DNA of 64,000 nucleotides from Cryptomeria japonica (lineage: Eukaryota > Streptophyta > Pinopsida > Cupressales > Cupressaceae), in NCBI RefSeq assembly GCF_030272615.1, contig NC_081408.1:400423889-400487888 (forward strand), written 5' to 3'. Numbering within the stretch: position 1 is the stretch's first letter; every line of letters starts with the position of its first letter. The notes under the pieces were generated by a model. It saw nothing but the letters and a program-made list of their open reading frames with translations, had not been told where the DNA came from and did no database searches. The translations under genes and the position numbers were made by a program. Of the stretch, positions 58,266 to 64,000 are shown one piece after another.

Positions 58266-60173
58266 CAATCTTCTCAAAGTTGGAATGTCTTCATCATCAT
58301 CATCTGAAAAGACCTGTTGTATACTGTAATGCTATTTTTCTCTCATTTGCTACACATCAAAAAAATGCTCCCCCTTGGATGAGTCTTCATCCCTTCCCCA
58401 ATATGGATCAGTTGAAAGTACATTTATAGTAGGTTCACAATCCTCATTATGATTTTCCTCCTCTATCAAACCTTGGGCAATCACACACTATTTTGCAACA
58501 TGAGGTAAATTACAAACATCATACCATGGATAATCATCTACAAAATTTGTGGCCTTCTTCAATGGATCAGGAGTTTCTTTCCTTACATTACGCTTCACTA
58601 GCTTCCCATCCTTCCAGTTTGTGTTATATGGCATATCATGTAGCCTCGGCCTATTGTAATTCATTTTCTTATTGTTTTTATATGGTGGTTTTTCATTAGG
58701 GTTTTGCTTACCATTTAGATCCTTAAGCATGTCCATGACCTGAGTAAGTATATCTTTCTTGGAAACCCTAGAATTGTACAACTTTGGATCATCTCTCTTG
58801 GCAACCTTCCCAACAACTTTCTTGTTATTCTCAATGGTAGCAGTTGTCTTGAATGCCTATTGTAGAGTGTCAGGTCTATGAGACAAAATCTCATAATGGG
58901 AAATCAAATAAAAGTTAATCAGAAATGAATCAACGGGTATGACATCTCTAGGTATTCTATTTAATACTTTATTAAATCTTTTATTAAACTCAGCTACTGA
59001 TTCATTTTTATTCTTCTTTATACTTGTTAATTCATGGGATGCAAATGAAGGATCATTGTGATCTCCAAATTCTTCCAAGAACAATGTTACAAATTCTTGC
59101 TAGCTGCCAATACATCCATCAGGAAGGCTTCTATACCATTCTCCTGCATCTTCTGTCAAAGATTGAACAAACAATTTCATGAACACGTCCTCATGAGGAA
59201 CCTCAAATTCTTCAATGGTATTTTTTACATTAACTACATGTTGTTCTGTTGAATCAATTCCATTTCCTAAAAATTTAGGATGTCTAATCTTAAATCATTA
59301 GTGATCTAATTTGGATAACCAACAATGCCAATGAAATCCAATTGTCTATATCTTTCAATGATCATAGGTCATCTGCCAAGATGATTGTTGTTTTGATTGT
59401 TCATATTTCCTCTGTTGAATCCACCATTGTTGTCATAATTATAATTGTTCCCATTATTTCCACCACCATTATTATTTCCATTATTACCTCCATTGCCATT
59501 ATTGTTGTTCCTATCTCCACCATTACCATTTCCATAATTGTCATTGTTGCCTCTATTATTTCCATTATTTTGGTTGTTGCCATACCCATTAATTCCCCTA
59601 TTATTATTTATATTGTTACCCCTACTATTGTTATTCCAATTCCCATCATTTCCCCCATTTCCATTTCTTCTTCCATTATCCTGGTTGTTTCTCTGCCTTT
59701 CTTCACTTTGATCCCTATGCACATCCCTCCATCTTCTACTTCCATTTAATAATGGGTTATCAAAAGTTACAAAGGGCTGCTCTATTCTTCTCATATGAGG
59801 GGGACTATATTTAGAAGTTGATGGCATACTTCCCTCACCTTTACTTTTGTCTTATATCCCTTCTGACCTAGGGCTTTGAATTGTATCTCTTTTTAATCCT
59901 AGTTTTTGCATCACCCAATCTAGTTGTCTCCTAAGAGCCTTTTCCATTTTAGATTCATCTTCATTTAAGTCAGCCATTTTAAGTATGATTTCATCCCATT
60001 GCCTCTCCTCCTATTCCTTAGCAGTCAAGGTTTCATTATGGCCACCATTATTATCTTTTGCATTTAAGGTATAGAAAGGTTTTTCCTCCAGATTTTCAAA
60101 CTCATCACCAGATGAAGAGCCATCCTCTCTGCTGGGAAACTTCTTATAACCCCCAAATGCCATACTTCTTGTT
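58266..60173 (-). pseudogene. Element D gag
   Basis: The ATG at 60173 gives MAFGGYKKFPSREDGSSSGD. After two stops the open frame 59827-59369 starts MPSTSKYSPPHMRRIEQPFV and has about 100 residues made almost only of Asn and Gly (with Arg, Tyr). The capsid core follows (ERYRQLDFIGIVGYPN), then 59084-58857 (FGDHNDPSFASHELTSIKKN, KNESVAEFNKRFNKVLNRIP). 58781-58488 gives MLKDLNGKQNPNEKPPYK, PYNTNWKDGKLVKRN and YPWYDVCNLPHVAK. Stops break the core between 59350 and 59090. F gag shows the same order without the Asn/Gly tract. Confidence 0.8.
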
Positions 60174-60427
60174 GATTTCTTTTCTTTGGACTCAACTAAA
60201 CAAGATTATCTTGTCCCTTATGCAGAGACCTTCTCCCCTGCATCAATTTTATTGATAAATGCCTTAAGGTTTCTCTTACTTTAGCAAAATACCAACTATT
60301 ATTCATGTATTAAATGTAGATTCGCCACCTCCTAACAGGAACAATATCTTTTATTAATCTTCTAGGCTCTTTCCTCTAGTAGAGTCTGAAACAAACCACT
60401 AAAGACTCTGAATACTTCCTAAGACAA

Positions 60428-60446
60428 CTCCCTAGCAGAGTCGCCA
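60428..60446 (-). other. Primer binding site of element D, tRNA-Arg-like
   Basis: The minus strand reads TGGCGACTCTGCTAGGGAG, close to the complement of a plant tRNA-Arg 3' end (…CAGCGGAGTCGCCA). Six bases separate it from the LTR end. Confidence 0.75.
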
Positions 60447-60452
60447 ATCTAT

Positions 60453-63400
60453 TGGTGCCCAAAACCACAGATTGGGAAACCAAAGACTTGCCTAATATTC
60501 AATTAATCCAATCAGCCTTGGCCAACGAACAGGGATGGTCGAAGACCAAATACCTCTACACTTTAGGCTCCACTAAATCTAGGTGGGTGTACCTTACACT
60601 CTCAAGCACAAAAGAGGTTTGTTTTGAGTGAATTTAAACAATGGGAATTAGTAATTGCAGGGATGGCAAAAGGTTTTCCTGCAACTATGCTAACAGAAGT
60701 GCTTTTTATTGTATGCCTTTAAAACTAATAAAATAAGTGTGAATATAGTTGTGTTATGTAAAACATTACTATTAGGACTTTAAGCCATTATGAAAAAGAG
60801 CAGTACTTATAAAAATTAGAAGATTTGTTTCTTTGATAAGGACCTCATGCATACAAACTTATTCAGCAAAGATTAATAACAGACCAATACCTTTATCTGA
60901 CAATTAATGAATAACTTTGTGTACAAGAATCACTATCAACTCAAGAGACAATAATAAGACCATCACTATGAAAGTTTCATTATTTGTTGCATGAACAATA
61001 AAAACCCAATTTTACATTCAATACAACATCATGTGATGGCACATCGCAACAAACCTAAAAGATTTATCAAGAGGACATATGATCCATCAAACACAAAATT
61101 ACACATAACGATCTGAAGATAAAAGCATGAAATCTTGTATATTAACTTCTGGAATAAGAATGTACACAAAAACTTCACTTACAAATACTCCAATACATTT
61201 AGTTTGCACAAAATAAACTCCTCATTCCTATTAGACTTTTCTAAAACATAACACTTGTAGCCCAGCCAGTGGCAGAATTACCTCTCTCCCTTATGATACA
61301 AAATGACTCACTACATATATGTGAGCCAAAAGATTCAAATGAAAGGACACACCCTTTCATCTTGTTAAACTAAACTTAACTAAAACCTAACACCTAAGTG
61401 CTTAACTACTAGACAAAAAAATATAATAAACATTAGTTCTGGTCATCCAGTATTGTATCACACTTTTGTATGTGCTCCAAATACTTGTTGTCCTTGTGAG
61501 TCGTGGTGTTGAATACAGTATCCCTGACAATGGTCTCCATGGTAACCAATCTCTCCATCTACTTACCTATCTCCTTCATATCCAAAACATCTGCCCGGGC
61601 AACATTAAGGGGTGTTAAGTACATTCTGGCATTCTTCAATCCAAATCCCTTTGTCCTTTAACTGCTCTGCATCATCCACAATATCTAGTACACCATACCT
61701 AACAATATCTTTACAATCGATAAATTCTTGCTTAATGTCTATACCAAATTCCTTATCTACATCTAAGATCTTGGGTCTTTTATTTGGAGGGTATAGGGCC
61801 CAAAGCAACATTTCCTCTTCATTTGGATCATATCTAGATCCAATAAAAATGTCATTAACACCCTGTATGTCTAACTTTACATCCTTTCTATCAGAATGCA
61901 ACAAGTTATCAAAAATGAAAGAAGCACTTAAGTCCCATCCTAGGAACAAAATGATGCCTGCCTCACTGAGAAGTTGTCTTCCTCTCTATGGTGTCATTGT
62001 GGCCACTTCTACATCAATGTCTTCTTTCAATTTTTTAAGCATCTCTTCTTCATTTTTTGGGGTAACATTTGGGATGCTTTCCCTCAACTTTTTCCCTTTG
62101 TAATGGTACAAGAATGACGTAAACTCTTTGGACTATACAAAAAGTTCATCTGCAACGAAAGTTTCATGCTCTTCCATTCTCACATATGTGTTGGCGTTTA
62201 TTCTCACTATGGCTTGCTCCTAACTATCTGCCACTTCTTCTAATTCAGGTGCACAGAGGGTTGATATAGCTATATTCTCATCAGACCCACTCTCGGAATA
62301 TCCTTCTTCTTTTAGTTCCTGAAGCCTCTGCTTCCGCTCTTCCAATTTTTGGTTCAATTCCTCTAAGATTGCATCAGCCTCATCCCATTCCTTGTTTCTA
62401 AATAAATATTCAACCTCCATGGTTATATGCAAATACTCTCCCAGGTTTTGGCTCTTCCTGCAGTGGTGGATATACCCCTTTGGATCATAATTTTTCTGAA
62501 CCTAGTGTCCATACAAATTGTACTCCTCTACTAGCTTCTTTTCTATCATCTCATAAGCATTGGTAGATACAATGGTGAAGTCTCCAAAATGCAAAGTGCC
62601 AGGCATAAATACCTTCTTGTGTGCACCAACCAAATGCTTTGCATTTGACATACTAAGCTGCCTAATAATCTCTAAATAGGAAATCCTATCAGGAACTAAT
62701 GTAGGCAACATATATGGAACACCCTCAAAACCATAAACCCTGAAAAAATTGAAATTTTAAAATACAAACCAGTCACCCCAATTGTGGTTGACACTAGTGT
62801 CTCCAAAAGCATGGGGTCTCAAGAATCTCTTAATCTCTAGTGAGATGGACCCATCACATTCCACTCCAAACAATCTATACAAGGGCTTCACAAAATATTC
62901 TTCAAACAACACATAGTGTGATTTGTTTAACCTTGAGTGCCATAGGGATACCCATAGTTGAATTGGTTGGTTATGTCCCTCTTTGTTCCTGGAAGTCACC
63001 TTTAATTCTCCTGGCCACAAACCTTGCATCTAACCATGAAACAAAACCATATGCATTAGCAATAAGTAATATTTGAAAGTAGGGTTAGGCTCTGTTTGCA
63101 AACTTAAAAATCCTTCATGCAGCTTCTCTGCCAAGTAAGTTGCATAATCAAATGGCCTTAGCTCATGCATTTGAATATCTACAACCAACACCAATGGGCC
63201 TATTCTTGTAACATTAGGAACTTCTTCCCCATAGACCTAGCCACATGCCCACTATGTGTACTTCAAGTATTGTTTGAACAAAGTAATTTCAAAAGGAGGA
63301 CCATCCTGCTCTGTGAGTCATCCTCTCTCCTTTTTCTGAATTGCTAACTTCCACACTGTGTGAGCGGTGTCCATTTGGGTATACTCTCCTAGGTCTGTAA

Positions 63401-64000
63401 AGGATAGGGGCATGTAGGGCTCATAAGACATGCCGAAAACCTCCTGAATAGACCCGACAAATATCCGGATGAATGGATCCCCGTTGGGTAATTGGATGCA
63501 TCTTTTTTCTTTGTTGTACTTTCTGGTAGGAAATTCCAATAATCTAAGATTTAGAAAAACATTTGGGACCACCAGTCTGCCCAAATTTGTCGTCCAAGGG
63601 TTTGACAATGGCATCTCCTTGTTCCGCCTCAGGTAGTGATATAGAAATAATTCATGGCCCCTTATGGTTGTCCAGGTATCTCCAAACCCTTTGTACTTGT
63701 CCTCCAATTGATCCTTGGGCGGAAAATAAGCTTTAGACCTCCTTGACTTAGCACCAGATGACTCCATTTGGTCAATCATATCCTGGTTTAGTTTTCGCTT
63801 TTGCACACCCTCTACAGACTTCATCCTTTTTTATTTAGCAAACTGTGTATCTGAAATCTCTATGTCTTTCCTTTTCCCTTGTGAACCAGAAGCCTCCATG
63901 ATTAAATGCTTGAACTTTCAAATTACCCGCACTTCTTGTCTGCAAATTCAATCTTGATGGCTGAAAACATTTTAAATAATTCTGGCATGAAAACTCTTTC
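60453..64000 (-). repeat. 5' LTR of element D (runs off the window)
   Basis: It aligns with 13350-15486 and then 32721-34200. 60453-61600 is non-coding U5/R-side sequence. 61605-63900 carries the LTR ORF. U3 lies mostly beyond the window. Confidence 0.92.
61605..63900 (-). pseudogene. LTR-encoded ORF of element D (5' LTR copy), unknown protein
   Basis: It spans about 765 codons from MEASGSQGKRKDIEISDT to ECQNVLNTP. Open stretches are 63824-63318, 63029-62757, 62711-62502, 62432-62220 and 61949-61605. Features: basic N-terminus (possible nuclear signal), GFGDTWTTIRGHELFLYHYL, PWTTNLGRLVVPNVFLNLRL, RCIQLPNGDPFIRIFVGSIQ, LWVSLWHSRLNKSHYVLFEE, then a charged helical segment EELNQKLEERKQRLQELKEE and the C-terminal RYDPNEEEMLLWALYPPNKR. 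Around eight stops break it, some shared with the 3' LTR copy. I recognise no family. The N-terminal globular part has a faint PMD-like look (GSIQEVFGM) but this is weak. Confidence 0.65.

Larger units (their letters stand above)
13350..64000 (-). mobile_element. Element D: Ty3/gypsy element with about 5-kb LTRs, interrupted by A and B
   Basis: The interior is 53233-60452. The 3' LTR is split in three: 13350-15486, 32726-34935 and 52502-53232 (about 5.08 kb when the insertions are removed). The 5' LTR starts at 60453 and leaves the window at 64000. The split pieces align in order with the uninterrupted 5' LTR, which shows that A and B are later insertions. Coding order on the minus strand is gag, protease, archaeal-type RNase H, RT, gypsy RNase H, integrase. 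Confidence 0.85.

Noticed and set aside
59342-59749. Ile/Val/Ser-rich plus ORF resembling a membrane protein
   Set aside because: It is the antisense of the Asn/Gly tract of D gag.
61612-62103. 163-codon plus ORF
   Set aside because: It is the shadow of the minus-strand LTR ORF (61605-61949 and beyond).
62690-62770. Short intron inside the D LTR ORF (GTATTTTAAAATT to TTTTTTCAG)
   Set aside because: At about 30 bases it is too short for a plant intron, and the frame continues in the 5' copy apart from one stop.

Overview
This window looks like plant nuclear heterochromatin. It is built entirely from nested LTR retrotransposons of the Ty3/gypsy Tat type (long LTRs, two RNase H domains, extra ORFs). 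The very large elements, the Tat-type coding sequences and the lack of any host gene suggest a giant plant genome, most likely a conifer or other gymnosperm. That assignment is inference from family style, not from a search. I see no tRNA, rRNA, CRISPR array or single-copy host gene.

Layout. Element G (+, 1-4889) is the 3' part of a Tat element: a broken integrase end, an antisense plant-mobile-domain (PMD) gene, a polypurine tract (PPT) and the 3' LTR. It sits in the gag of element F (-, 4890-10609; gag, PBS and 5' LTR). The F 5' LTR is cut at 10609/10610 by an LTR of element E (+, 10610-13349). E is cut at 13349/13350 by element D (-, 13350 to beyond 64000). D has LTRs of about 5 kb that carry an ORF. 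Two complete 17-kb Tat elements are inserted in the 3' LTR of D: A (-, 15487-32720, TSD ccagg) and B (-, 34936-52496, TSD ggtac/agtac). The D interior (gag-PR-aRNH-RT-RNH-IN) is at 53233-60452 and most of its 5' LTR is at 60453-64000. The insertion order read from this nesting is F, then G and E, then D, then A and B.

A, B and G share one plan. Sense gag-PR-RT-RNase H-IN is followed by an A-rich tract and a GGTGAAAACC motif. Next comes an antisense two-exon PMD gene whose intron is full of short repeats, then a hairpin with PPT and the LTR. In A and B the repeats in the PMD intron reappear, in the sense direction, in the gag leader. D and F form a second family with a tRNA-Arg-like PBS, long ORF-bearing LTRs and (in D) an archaeal-type RNase H placed before RT. 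Almost all ORFs carry stops or frameshifts, so these are decaying copies, although several catalytic motifs remain readable.
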